DNA from: JAVBSN01 sp031556525
GTDB lineage: Bacteria > Bacillota > Clostridia > Lachnospirales > Lachnospiraceae
DNA: 14,215 nucleotides
NCBI GenBank assembly: GCA_031556525.1
Contig: JAVBSS010000053.1
Coordinates: 1-14,215 of the forward strand
Direction: 5' to 3'
Shown here: positions 7,335 through 14,062 of the stretch, one piece after another
How the letters are laid out: every line of letters begins with the position of its first letter
Position numbering within the stretch: position 1 is the stretch's first letter
Made by a program: the position numbers and the translations under genes
Notes under the pieces: generated by a model
The model's database searches: none
What the model was told of the DNA's origin: nothing
The model's input: the letters and a program-made list of their open reading frames with translations, nothing else

Positions 7335-7410
7335 ATATGGTGTTACCCGAAATACTTAATAAGTGCTAATAATTACATATAAATATTTATAAATGAAAGA
7401 GGGCATTATA

Positions 7411-7650
7411 ATGACATATAAAACATCTGGTGTTTGTGCACAGAAAATTGATTTTGATATTGTAGATGGCAAAGTTACTAACGTAAAATTCTTTGGAGGC
7501 TGTAACGGTAATTCTCAAGGTGTTGCTGTACTTGTAGAAGGAATGGACGTTAACGAAGCTATTTCCAAATTAGAGGGCGTAAATTGTGGTTTCAGAGGCA
7601 CTTCTTGCCCTGACCAATTAGCAAAAGCTTTAAAGGCAAATATACTATAA
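7411..7650 (+). CDS. Small TSCPD-domain protein (TIGR03905-type)
   Basis: This 79-residue cytosolic protein belongs to the small TSCPD-domain family, named after the conserved C-terminal GTSCPDQLA (about 65-73). The domain is also found at the C-terminus of some adenosylcobalamin-dependent ribonucleotide reductases, where it may bind metal or nucleic acid. The role of the stand-alone form is unknown. Four cysteines (C9, C31, C60, C67) and the FFGGCNGN and NCGFRGTSC segments are the likely metal-binding positions. ATG 7411 is chosen because GAGGG lies seven bases upstream and the length fits the family; an in-frame ATG at 7393 has no ribosome binding site. It ends 14 bases before murG on the same strand, so the two are probably cotranscribed. 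The structured array lies just upstream. Confidence 0.88.
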   Translation: MTYKTSGVCAQKIDFDIVDGKVTNVKFFGGCNGNSQGVAVLVEGMDVNEAISKLEGVNCGFRGTSCPDQLAKALKANIL

Positions 7651-7664
7651 CTGGGGGATCATTT

Positions 7665-8729
7665 ATGAAGCGAATAATACTTACTGGTGGCGGCACTGCT
7701 GGCCACGTTACACCAAACATGGCTCTTATTCCAGCATTAAAAGATGCTGGTTTTGATATACACTACATTGGTTCATATGATGGTATGGAGAAAAAATTAA
7801 TAGAAGACCTTAAAATTCCTTATCATGGTATATCTTCCGGAAAGCTTAGGAGATATTTTGACCTTAAGAATTTTTCTGATCCTGCAAAAGTTCTCAAAGG
7901 CTATTCTGAAGCTAGTAGGCTTATAAAAAGCCTTAAACCCGATATAGTATTTTCAAAGGGTGGGTTTGTTACTGTTCCTGTTGTTATGGCTGCAAAAGCA
8001 AAGAAGGTTCCTGCTATTATACATGAATCAGATATGACTCCTGGTCTTGCTAATAGACTATGTATCCCTAGCGCTACAAAGGTATGCTGTAACTTTCCAG
8101 AAGCAATGGAGCATTTACCAGCAGGCAAGGGTGTTGTAACTGGGACACCTATAAGAAAAGAATTATTACAAGGTGATGCTGCTCTCGGCCTATCATTTTG
8201 TGGATTTAATATGGATAAACCCGTATTACTTATCGTTGGTGGAAGTTCGGGTAGTATGATAATTAACAATGCTATTAGAGATAACTTAGATGAGTTGTTG
8301 CAGAAATTTCAGATTATTCATCTATGTGGTAAGGGCAATCTTGATGAATCCCTTAAAGACACTACAGGTTATGTGCAATATGAATATATTAAAAAAGAAC
8401 TTAGCGGTCTTCTAGCTGCTGCCGATATTGTTATATCAAGAGCTGGTGCAAATGCTATCTGTGAGTTACTTGCTATTAATAAGCCTAATATACTAATTCC
8501 TTTATCTGCTGCTGCAAGTAGAGGCGACCAAATTCTTAATGCTGAATCTTTTGAGAAGCAGGGATTTAGTTATGTTATACAAGAAGAAAATCTATCATCT
8601 GATACATTATTAAAAGCTGTTAACCATGTATATGATAATAGGGCTGAGTATAAAGCAACGATGACAAAGAGTCAAAGTTCTAATTCTATAGATATAATAA
8701 TGAATCTTATTAATGATATTGTTAAATAA
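7665..8729 (+). CDS. murG: UDP-GlcNAc:undecaprenyl-PP-MurNAc-pentapeptide GlcNAc transferase MurG
   Basis: This peripheral membrane GT28 glycosyltransferase adds GlcNAc to lipid I to make lipid II on the inner face of the membrane. The 354-residue length is typical. Motifs are the N-terminal glycine loop TGGGTAGHVTPN (7-18), FSKGGFVTVPV (96-106), IHESDMTPGLANR (119-131), the second-domain loop IVGGSSGS (190-197), and the nucleotide-sugar region SRAGANAICELL (258-269) followed by NILIPL and RGDQ. GGGGG lies about seven bases before the ATG. The gene is outside a division/cell-wall cluster and is paired with the TSCPD gene; it may be the only murG or a second copy. A terminator follows. Confidence 0.93.
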   Translation: MKRIILTGGGTAGHVTPNMALIPALKDAGFDIHYIGSYDGMEKKLIEDLKIPYHGISSGKLRRYFDLKNFSDPAKVLKGYSEASRLIKSLKPDIVFSKGGFVTVPVVMAAKAKKVPAIIHESDMTPGLANRLCIPSATKVCCNFPEAMEHLPAGKGVVTGTPIRKELLQGDAALGLSFCGFNMDKPVLLIVGGSSGSMIINNAIRDNLDELLQKFQIIHLCGKGNLDESLKDTTGYVQYEYIKKELSGLLAAADIVISRAGANAICELLAINKPNILIPLSAAASRGDQILNAESFEKQGFSYVIQEENLSSDTLLKAVNHVYDNRAEYKATMTKSQSSNSIDIIMNLINDIVK

Positions 8730-8746
8730 AATATACTGATAATATT

Positions 8747-8774
8747 AAAAGGACAGAAATTTTCCTGTCCTTTT
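8747..8774 (+). terminator. Bidirectional terminator between murG and the YdbC-like remnant
   Basis: AAAAGGACAG (8747-8756) pairs perfectly with CTGTCCTTTT (8765-8774) around an eight-base loop. Each strand ends the stem in a T run, so the hairpin can stop murG transcription from the left and the minus-strand unit from the right. Confidence 0.8.
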
Positions 8775-8780
8775 GATTGT

Positions 8781-9001
8781 TTAAAAAATATTCATTAAGC
8801 CCAAGCATTCTTTTAAAGCTATCATTTCCCCTGCCGTAATTGTAACACCCTTCCCATATTTCATATGATCATCAGTCCATGCTCTAATATCATATACGGG
8901 CTCTCATTATCCCAACTAATGTAATTAAGTTCTTTTGTCCACCCGTTGTTAGGTTTAGATATATCTGCTATATGTTTATAAACAGTAAATTTCCTGTCCA
9001 C
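8781..9001 (-). pseudogene. YdbC/PC4-like protein gene with a one-base frameshift
   Basis: The minus strand encodes a YdbC-type (PC4-fold, predicted single-stranded nucleic-acid-binding) protein split over two frames. From GTG 9001 the first frame reads KFTVYKHIADI and GWTKELNYISWDNESP, then hits a stop. From 8897 the second frame continues YDIRAWTDDHMKYGKGVT and ends at TAA 8783-8781. One missing base near 8897-8900, in the CCC of a Pro codon, restores a 73-residue protein, the normal family length. AAGGGG lies seven bases before the GTG, inside the end of the DUF4184 gene, whose stop is four bases away, so the genes were translationally coupled. A real mutation, a sequencing error and programmed shifting are all possible; a mutation or error is more likely because no slippery heptamer is seen. 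Confidence 0.82.
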
Positions 9002-9005
9002 ATTT

Positions 9006-9752
9006 TCACCCCTTATATTGTGCTTCATTCTTTATCTTTAAAATTAAAGATAATATCAACAAACTAATAAATCCAGAATCTATCATTCTAATAACCAATG
9101 CTCCATAATTATTTATTGAAATTCTCTTTATAAAATACCAACCCATAAATACTAATAACGAAACAAGTATAGCTCCACTCCAGAAAAGATACTTAGTCTT
9201 TGTTTCTACTGATTCATTTTGAGTTTTATCCCTATGCTTATAAGAAGTCAATAGCAGACAAAACATAATTCCAAATCCAATCAATGTACTTCCATGTTGT
9301 AAAACTTTATATACTGGAATCTCATAATTACCTATAGCAACGACTTTGTTAAGCATAGCAATTCGTTTAACTATTTCACCTTCCTTATGAGTAAATGAAT
9401 CCCATATAACATGTGTTGCTATACCGATTATAGCTGAATAACAAAAAGTAGCCACAAAACGAATCTTACTACACCACTTATATGTATTACCTTCCTTTAA
9501 AAACTGTGGCATATATGACTCGATTGCTGACCATATAATATATTTCCATATGAGAAATACAATAATTACAATCGGCAAATCAAATGCTATCATTCCCCAT
9601 AGTGTATGACCATAAATACCATAAGGGCGACCTCTCAACAAGTATTCAAAATCAGGTGCCATACTTCCTAATATCATAGCCGGAAGATAAAAATACTTTT
9701 TAGATTTTGTAAATGGCAATACTGCTGCCGGATGTGCAAATGTAAATGGCAT
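9006..9752 (-). CDS. DUF4184 family membrane protein
   Basis: The 248-residue product opens with PFTFAHPAAVLPF and carries GSMAPDFEYLL (29-39), HTLWG (49-53) and ATHVIWDSFTH, the pattern of the DUF4184 family. These are multi-pass membrane proteins with conserved His and Asp residues that resemble membrane-bound metal-dependent hydrolases; the substrate is unknown. Hydrophobic segments lie at about 50-75, 103-120, 153-170, 188-205 and 220-240. A full AAGGAGG lies six bases before the ATG at 9752, implying strong translation. The upstream region carries three operator-like repeats, so expression is probably regulated. The frameshifted YdbC-like gene follows directly. Confidence 0.82.
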   Translation of the reverse strand: MPFTFAHPAAVLPFTKSKKYFYLPAMILGSMAPDFEYLLRGRPYGIYGHTLWGMIAFDLPIVIIVFLIWKYIIWSAIESYMPQFLKEGNTYKWCSKIRFVATFCYSAIIGIATHVIWDSFTHKEGEIVKRIAMLNKVVAIGNYEIPVYKVLQHGSTLIGFGIMFCLLLTSYKHRDKTQNESVETKTKYLFWSGAILVSLLVFMGWYFIKRISINNYGALVIRMIDSGFISLLILSLILKIKNEAQYKG

Positions 9753-9782
9753 TTTTGTCCTCCTTAAATTCTCTAACTATTT

Positions 9783-9890
9783 TTTTGTAAAATACACTTT
9801 ACAAATTTATCGTTTCGTATAGTTTTGTAAACTGCGTTTTACAAACTTATCTTTCTATATACTTTTCTAAAGTATAATTTACACTTTCTC
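9783..9890 (-). promoter_or_regulatory. Three tandem 40-base repeats with an operator-like dyad upstream of the DUF4184 gene
   Basis: Repeats start at 9783, 9823 and 9863, exactly 40 bases apart. The first two contain a perfect dyad, TTGTAAA-N6-TTTACAA, with different spacers (ATACAC and CTGCGT). The third is degenerate (TTCTAAA-N6-TTTACAC). On the minus strand TTGTAA inside the second dyad is 17 bases from TATACG, a weak promoter-like pair that would place the dyad over the -35 box. This layout suits cooperative binding of a dimeric regulator. The regulator is not identifiable from the window. Confidence 0.6.
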
Positions 9891-9897
9891 TTAAACC

Positions 9898-10431
9898 CTA
9901 CAACGCCGTTCCCTTCTTCGGAACATAAAATGAATCCTGATAAGCCTTCTCTATTTTCAACAATCCAACTTTTTTATCGATACCACCTGCAAATCCTGTA
10001 AGATTTCCTTGTTCTCCAACAACTCTGTGACATGGCACAATAATTGAAATAGGGTTATGTCCAACTGCTCCACCAACTGCCTGAGCTGACATTCTATCAA
10101 TACCCCTGTTTTTTGCAATCTGTTTCGAAATATCTCCATAAGTTATAACCTGTCCATATGGTATCTGTTGTAGAATTTCCCATACTTCCATACGAAATTG
10201 GCTTCCTGCCATAGCTATAGGTGGCATAAAATCCGGTTCTTTCCCCTCAAAATATATATTAAGCCACTTGCTTACACTATCAAAAATAGGTAAATCTTTC
10301 TTAATTGAATCTGCTGGAACATCTATGTCATAATATTTTTGCCCATCAAATACTAGTGCTGTAAGATTCTCCCCATCACTTACCATTGTTATCATTCCTA
10401 ATGGAGAATCATATTTTTCTATGTAATGCAT
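9898..10431 (-). CDS. ogt: Methylated-DNA-[protein]-cysteine S-methyltransferase
   Basis: This is a suicide DNA-repair protein that transfers the alkyl group from O6-alkylguanine to its own cysteine. The active-site motif IVPCHRVVG places the acceptor at C134, and NLTGFAGGIDKK follows as expected. MSAQAVGGAVGHNPI is the DNA-binding helix-turn-helix region with the Asn hinge, and IPYGQVITYGDIS precedes it. From ATG 10431 the length is 177 residues, near normal. That ATG is preferred because AGAGG lies eight bases upstream; a GTG at 10440 is closer to the signal. The gene begins 12 bases after the glycosylase stop, so the two form an alkylation-repair operon. Regulation by an Ada-type activator is not visible here. 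Confidence 0.94.
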   Translation of the reverse strand: MHYIEKYDSPLGMITMVSDGENLTALVFDGQKYYDIDVPADSIKKDLPIFDSVSKWLNIYFEGKEPDFMPPIAMAGSQFRMEVWEILQQIPYGQVITYGDISKQIAKNRGIDRMSAQAVGGAVGHNPISIIVPCHRVVGEQGNLTGFAGGIDKKVGLLKIEKAYQDSFYVPKKGTAL

Positions 10432-10443
10432 ATATCTCACCTC

Positions 10444-11094
10444 TTATTTCTTCGGTTTACTTGTCTTCGGTGCGTAATCCTTCATCTCTGGAATTGCTCC
10501 ACCCGATACTGCCCATATGTATAGACTCGCTACACTTCCATAAGGACTATATCTTCTTCGGTACTTCTCAAACAATTTCTTATCTATTTTTCTATGATGA
10601 TATATCATTCTAAGTCCTCTCTGAATTGCTAGATCATCATAACTTAATACATTTGGTCTTTGCATACAAAATAACATAAGCATTTCTGCAGTCCATTTAC
10701 CTATTCCCTTTAGAGAAGATAATTCTGCTATAACTTCTTCATCTGTTTTTTCTGTGAGACCTTCTATGTCATATTCTCCTGTATAGACTTTCGTTGCAAA
10801 GTCCTTAATATATTCAACTTTTCTAAAGCTCATTCCTAGTGCTTGCAATTCTTCAACAGATGTATTATAAATGGTATCAGCATTTACTACCCCTAATGTA
10901 TCTATCACTCTTTGCCATATAGTTGCCTGTGCCTTTGTAGATATTTGCTGTCCTATAATGTGATGAACAACAGAAGAAAATAAATCTGTGTCTATAGCTC
11001 TATCAAGATGACCAATTCTATCAATTACTTCACCAAGTTTTGTATCTTTTTGTTTCAAGTAGTCTGTTTCTATATCTGTATATAAAAAATACAA
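10444..11094 (-). CDS. DNA-3-methyladenine glycosylase II, AlkA-like (HhH-GPD)
   Basis: This base-excision enzyme releases alkylated purines from DNA. About 216 residues form a helix-hairpin-helix GPD glycosylase without the extra N-terminal domain of E. coli AlkA. FSSVVHHIIGQQISTKAQATIW (39-60) is the conserved entry helix. The hairpin is LSSLKGIGKWTAEM (125-138), and the catalytic aspartate is in LSYDDLAIQRG (D153 or D154). PYGSVASLYIW marks the C-terminal helices. No FeS-cluster cysteines are present, which argues against MutY or endonuclease III. TTG 11094 is chosen as start because AAGGG lies about nine bases upstream; a GTG at 11100 is only about three bases from that signal. It is followed 12 bases later by ogt. 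Confidence 0.9.
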   Translation of the reverse strand: MYFLYTDIETDYLKQKDTKLGEVIDRIGHLDRAIDTDLFSSVVHHIIGQQISTKAQATIWQRVIDTLGVVNADTIYNTSVEELQALGMSFRKVEYIKDFATKVYTGEYDIEGLTEKTDEEVIAELSSLKGIGKWTAEMLMLFCMQRPNVLSYDDLAIQRGLRMIYHHRKIDKKLFEKYRRRYSPYGSVASLYIWAVSGGAIPEMKDYAPKTSKPKK

Positions 11095-11125
11095 TGTCAC
11101 TCACCCTTTCTAATGGTTTTTCATT

Positions 11126-11441
11126 TTACTCTTTCTCACTTTGAACAGTTAAAACATATCTATTATTAATATATTCAAAACCTCTTTCAGCATAATATTT
11201 AACTAAAGGTTCATTTTCAGCAATTAATATTATATATAAATAGTTTTCATATTTACTTTTAATTCTTTTCAATAATTCTTTTCCGATTCCTTTACCTTGA
11301 TATATTGGATTAACACATAAATAATGAACATAAGCTGTTAATTCACCATCATCTATAGCATTAATTAGTCCTATCATTTCATTCTCATTCCAAGCTGTGA
11401 ATACCGTTTCACAATTATCAAGTGCTCTCTTTAATCTCCAT
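11126..11441 (-). pseudogene. GNAT acetyltransferase lacking its N-terminal region
   Basis: A clear GNAT C-terminal two-thirds remains: ELTAYVHYLCVNPIYQGKG and IGKELL form the acetyl-CoA-binding motif A (Q/R-x-x-G-x-G/A as QGKGIG), followed by LYIILIAENEPLVKYYAERGFEY. Homology-like sequence continues upstream of the first in-frame ATG (11377) as RLKRALDNCETVFTAWNENE, but no start codon exists in that frame before a TAA. A perfect AGGAGG (11446-11451) precedes ATG 11441, which opens a different frame and stops after seven codons. I infer that roughly 40 N-terminal residues were deleted, joining the start to the middle out of frame. Translation from ATG 11377 could still give an 83-residue fragment without a good ribosome binding site. 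Confidence 0.75.
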
Positions 11442-11463
11442 TTTTACCTCCTAATTCAAATAC

Positions 11464-11958
11464 CTATCGCTTCTGATTACTTATATCATCTACTGAATTT
11501 ACTTCCTCATAATAAACGTTTATATCATTAAATAGTGGATAATCTATTTCCTTTTCAAGTGGAGCTTCAATATATTTCTTCATACCAGATAATATAATAT
11601 TGGCTACAAGTAAAATCACAAACCTAATATCAAGTATTAACATTAATGCTGTCGTTATGGTATGAACAATTAAATTATTCTTAGTCATGGCAAAAATAAA
11701 TGCAACTAATTGTATAGCAAGAATTACTATAGCTAATGCTGGCTTCTCAAAAATTTCATTACCACATGACATCAGCATTCCCAATAATACTAGTGGATTC
11801 AAAACATAAAATCCAAACTGTATTTCTTTTACTATTTTCATTTTCTGTCTACATTTCCTTGCATCTTCATTATATGTATTTACCTTCTTCCAACTGTCCA
11901 AATCTGTCTCTGATAATACCACACTACCACGCCTTATTATATCATCTATATTTTCCAC
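11464..11958 (-). CDS. Small multi-pass membrane protein of unknown function
   Basis: I do not recognise a family. From GTG 11958 the product has 164 residues: an acidic, charged N-terminus (1-45), hydrophobic segments at about 48-64, 74-91 and 96-123 (the last long enough for two passes), and an acidic tail ending in NQKR. GTG 11958 is selected because AAGGGGAG lies five bases upstream and the upstream gene has already ended. A longer frame from 12048 would overlap that gene by 65 bases without a better signal. It sits 25 bases behind the 225-residue acidic protein, so the two are likely cotranscribed and may work together. Confidence 0.72.
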   Translation of the reverse strand: MENIDDIIRRGSVVLSETDLDSWKKVNTYNEDARKCRQKMKIVKEIQFGFYVLNPLVLLGMLMSCGNEIFEKPALAIVILAIQLVAFIFAMTKNNLIVHTITTALMLILDIRFVILLVANIILSGMKKYIEAPLEKEIDYPLFNDINVYYEEVNSVDDISNQKR

Positions 11959-11983
11959 ATTTTCTCCCCTTTTTATATCAACA

Positions 11984-12661
11984 TCAACAACTAACATTTT
12001 TATGCATATTTTCTCTATACAAGTCTCTATACTTTTCCACCATTTCATTATACTGATTTTTCGAAAAAACCCAATTCACTGTAAGAAGCCATGTGATATT
12101 CTCTTCACTTTGCATATAAGGTTTCATATAGTTTACATGTTGCCTTAATATTTCTTCCTCCCTATTTTCATGGTACCAATCCCAATATTCTGGATTACCA
12201 TATTTTTCAGTTGCTATATTATCCCCATACTTTTCCCAATCTTCATCTGTATACTTTTCTAGACATAATATACCCGATTCATGTTCCTTCTCTTCATCCC
12301 AATTATCATGCTTAACAAGCCCTAACTTATCCCAATATATAAATTTCTCTGTTTTTCTTATGTGCGCAACAACTGTAATACAGCTTAAATCACAGTCTTC
12401 TTCACACACTAAAATAGGAACATTTAATTCCTCATCGCTATCGATTAGATTCCAAATAAATTTATTGTCAGCTCTCTCTTCTAACTCCCCTGTCCACGCT
12501 GGCATTAGTCCTAAAAACGAACCTACGAATTTATTCTTTTTCTTTTCCTTCACATTAATATTTTCCTCTAAATGCTCAACTACTGATTTACCATCAATCT
12601 TCCAGTAGTATTCTAGATATCTATATGGCGTTTTTGTATATTTAGCATCTATATTATTCAT
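11984..12661 (-). CDS. Acidic cytosolic protein of unknown function
   Basis: This is a 225-residue soluble protein, without signal peptide or membrane segment, rich in Glu, Asp, Trp and Tyr. Notable stretches are LGLMPAWTGEL (50-60), VPILVCEEDCDLSCITVVAHI (81-101), FIYWDKLGLV (107-116), SGILCLEKYTDEDWEKYGDNIA (about 129-150) and NPEYWDWYHENREEE (about 156-170). No catalytic motif is recognised. Acidic, Trp-rich single-domain proteins of this kind are common among immunity proteins of polymorphic toxin systems, and orphan copies occur without toxins. That is an analogy, not an identification. GGGGG lies seven bases before the ATG. The membrane protein gene follows 25 bases downstream. Confidence 0.75.
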   Translation of the reverse strand: MNNIDAKYTKTPYRYLEYYWKIDGKSVVEHLEENINVKEKKKNKFVGSFLGLMPAWTGELEERADNKFIWNLIDSDEELNVPILVCEEDCDLSCITVVAHIRKTEKFIYWDKLGLVKHDNWDEEKEHESGILCLEKYTDEDWEKYGDNIATEKYGNPEYWDWYHENREEEILRQHVNYMKPYMQSEENITWLLTVNWVFSKNQYNEMVEKYRDLYRENMHKNVSC

Positions 12662-12710
12662 TTATATTCCCCCAAAATGTGATGTGTTAATAGCTTCACT
12701 TTCTTACTAT

Positions 12711-12756
12711 ATAAAATACACCCTAACATTAGAATATCTATTCTATCACTAGGGTG
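12711..12756 (-). terminator. Intrinsic terminator downstream of the membrane-anchored protein
   Basis: Outer arms CACCCTA (12719-12725) and TAGGGTG (12750-12756) enclose an inner stem TAGAATA/TATTCTA around a two-base loop. On the minus strand the stem is followed by TATTTTATAT. It closes the HD-domain/anchored-protein unit. Confidence 0.75.
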
Positions 12757-12785
12757 CTTTAATTAACTTCTATATTACGCTTATT

Positions 12786-13259
12786 CTATTTAACACTTTT
12801 ATCTAAATACTCAATTACATATGTTTTCTTATTTTGTTTCACTTCTTTACCAGCTAATAAAATCTTCATATTATATGAACCATTAGCCATAATATCAAAT
12901 TCAACTGTCAATATTTCTTTGTTATGTACTTCGTCACCTGATTCTACTCCCTCAAGAGTAATAGTTACCTCTTCACCTGTAAAGATAACCTTGTCATTAG
13001 TTATCCCTGCTCCGCTAACATACTCCCATCTAGAATACTTAGAAGATGTCTCAAATATATCTTTGTAAGTATGCTCCGAAGATGTTGGCTTTGCGTCTTG
13101 AATAGCTGTAATCGCTGCTTTTGCATCTTTATTAGTAAGCATTGCCGCATTATAGTCAACCATTTCTTTCAGGTTAGTTGGAAGAACAAATGCGTAAACC
13201 AAATACAATATTACTGCAATAGCTGCAAGCACTCCAATAAATTTCAAAAATCCTTTCAT
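12786..13259 (-). CDS. Membrane-anchored extracytoplasmic protein of unknown function
   Basis: The 157-residue product has a single N-terminal hydrophobic segment (about 6-26, LKFIGVLAAIAVILYLVYAF) after a short basic start. It has no lipobox and no signal peptidase site, so it is probably an uncleaved anchor. The remainder is hydrophilic and predicted extracytoplasmic, with alternating short strands in the second half (EEVTITLEGV, EILTVEFDIM, SYNMKILLAG), suggesting a small beta-rich domain. No family is recognised. ATG 13259 is chosen because GGGAGGT lies eight bases upstream; a TTG two codons earlier lies within that spacing. It follows the HD gene by 22 bases, so the two are cotranscribed, and a terminator ends the unit. 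Confidence 0.78.
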   Translation of the reverse strand: MKGFLKFIGVLAAIAVILYLVYAFVLPTNLKEMVDYNAAMLTNKDAKAAITAIQDAKPTSSEHTYKDIFETSSKYSRWEYVSGAGITNDKVIFTGEEVTITLEGVESGDEVHNKEILTVEFDIMANGSYNMKILLAGKEVKQNKKTYVIEYLDKSVK

Positions 13260-13281
13260 AAACAATTACCTCCCTTAAAAG

Positions 13282-13872
13282 CTAAAATAATTCCCTCTCC
13301 AATTGATACAAGTACTCCTCGATAGTCTTCATTCTCTTGTCATACTCTAGTCTAGCTGCATCCGTCTTACATCTTGAAATCTTAGGCTTATTAATTCTAT
13401 GATAGTTCTTAACTCGATAGTATGCTTTTTTGTAACTTGCCTCATCTTCACAAGCTGTTGCCATAGAGTCCCATAATATACTCACAGCTCCAACTTCATC
13501 TAATAAGTCCGCATCCATAACTATCTGACATTCTATCGATAATTCATCCCCCGTATCCTTATCTGAATGTCTTCTAATAATCTCGCCTACTCTTCCTATC
13601 TTAACAGGATCAACTCCTATACTATCCAAATATTCGACAGCCATCTCTGCCCCAACATCTCCATGTGGTCTCTCATCATCCCAACCAATATCATGAAGCA
13701 ATGCTGATAAAGCAATGATTTCTAGGTCTCCGCCAACCTTAGCCTGTAGTTTAATAGCCCATCTATATACTCTCATAGTGTGCTCAAATCTACTTCTAAA
13801 CGGATAATTTGGTGGACGACCATTAACAGCAGTCTGTTCTTTTACGTATTCAATAATTTGTGCATAATTCAT
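13282..13872 (-). CDS. HD-domain phosphohydrolase
   Basis: This is a predicted metal-dependent phosphohydrolase of the HD superfamily, likely acting on a nucleotide or other phosphorylated small molecule; the substrate is unknown. Metal ligands are visible as H31 (FEHTMRV), H60-D61 (LLHDIGW), H102 (IIRRHSD) and D120 or D122 (VMDADLLDEVG). The 196-residue size and single domain resemble YedJ-type proteins. ATG 13872 is chosen because AGGAG lies eight bases upstream. An in-frame ATG at 13905 would add 11 residues but has no ribosome binding site. The region between it and the SRP RNA (13873-14062) is very AT-rich; a weak promoter may be TTGGAA with TATATG 16 bases on, around 13962-13989. Confidence 0.9.
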   Translation of the reverse strand: MNYAQIIEYVKEQTAVNGRPPNYPFRSRFEHTMRVYRWAIKLQAKVGGDLEIIALSALLHDIGWDDERPHGDVGAEMAVEYLDSIGVDPVKIGRVGEIIRRHSDKDTGDELSIECQIVMDADLLDEVGAVSILWDSMATACEDEASYKKAYYRVKNYHRINKPKISRCKTDAARLEYDKRMKTIEEYLYQLERELF

Positions 13873-14062
13873 AGTATTAGCTCCTAATTCAATCTCATCT
13901 GCCATTAAAGGTATATATTGTTACATAAATCTATATTATCTTACTAAAAAATAAAAAATTTTACATATAGTATATAATAACACTTTTCCAATAATATTAC
14001 TATTAAAAATTGATTAAATATACTTGTAAAATTGTACAAAAATATCCGTGCAATTTGCTTCG

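Larger units (their letters stand above)
7054..7365 (+). other. Array of repeated, covarying hairpins (candidate structured RNA or palindromic repeat cluster)
   Basis: This noncoding stretch holds at least five related hairpins and repeated linkers. Hairpins lie at 7054-7095, 7111-7139, 7178-7206, 7223-7249 and 7293-7334, and a partial copy starts near 7353. All five share an apical motif: GAG, a five-base loop (plus a G:T pair in three of them) and CGA, read as tandem G·A/A·G pairs, a G-C pair and the loop. Four of them (7054-7095, 7111-7139, 7178-7206, 7293-7334) also keep a T·T mismatch at the same place in the lower stem. Several base pairs change on both sides between copies. Linkers repeat too: 7133-7164 and 7327-7358 match at 26 of 32 bases. 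No open reading frame or U-tract terminator is present. The G·A and U·U mismatches make sense mainly for a plus-strand RNA. I know no named RNA family that fits; a dispersed palindromic repeat is the main alternative. Confidence 0.65.

Noticed and set aside
7054..7365. CRISPR array
   Set aside because: The repeats are irregular in spacing, vary in length and are hairpins with repeated linkers; there are no unique equal-length spacers and no cas genes nearby.
7353..7365. Terminator at the right end of the hairpin array
   Set aside because: The dyad ACTTA-A-TAAGT is short, has a one-base centre and lacks a following T run.
9783..9890. TyrR boxes
   Set aside because: The core dyad matches the E. 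coli TyrR consensus, but TyrR is a proteobacterial regulator and no aromatic amino acid gene is adjacent, so the regulator is left unnamed.
9957..10139. 60-codon open frame on the minus strand within ogt
   Set aside because: It is a shadow frame inside a clear methyltransferase gene and has no start signal.
11464..12048. Longer form of the small membrane protein starting at 12048
   Set aside because: It would overlap the upstream gene by 65 bases; a GTG at 11958 has a good ribosome binding site just after that gene ends.
13873..14062. Small gene or regulatory RNA between the HD gene and the SRP RNA
   Set aside because: The stretch is very AT-rich with no coding pattern or stable hairpin; only a weak promoter-like pair is seen.
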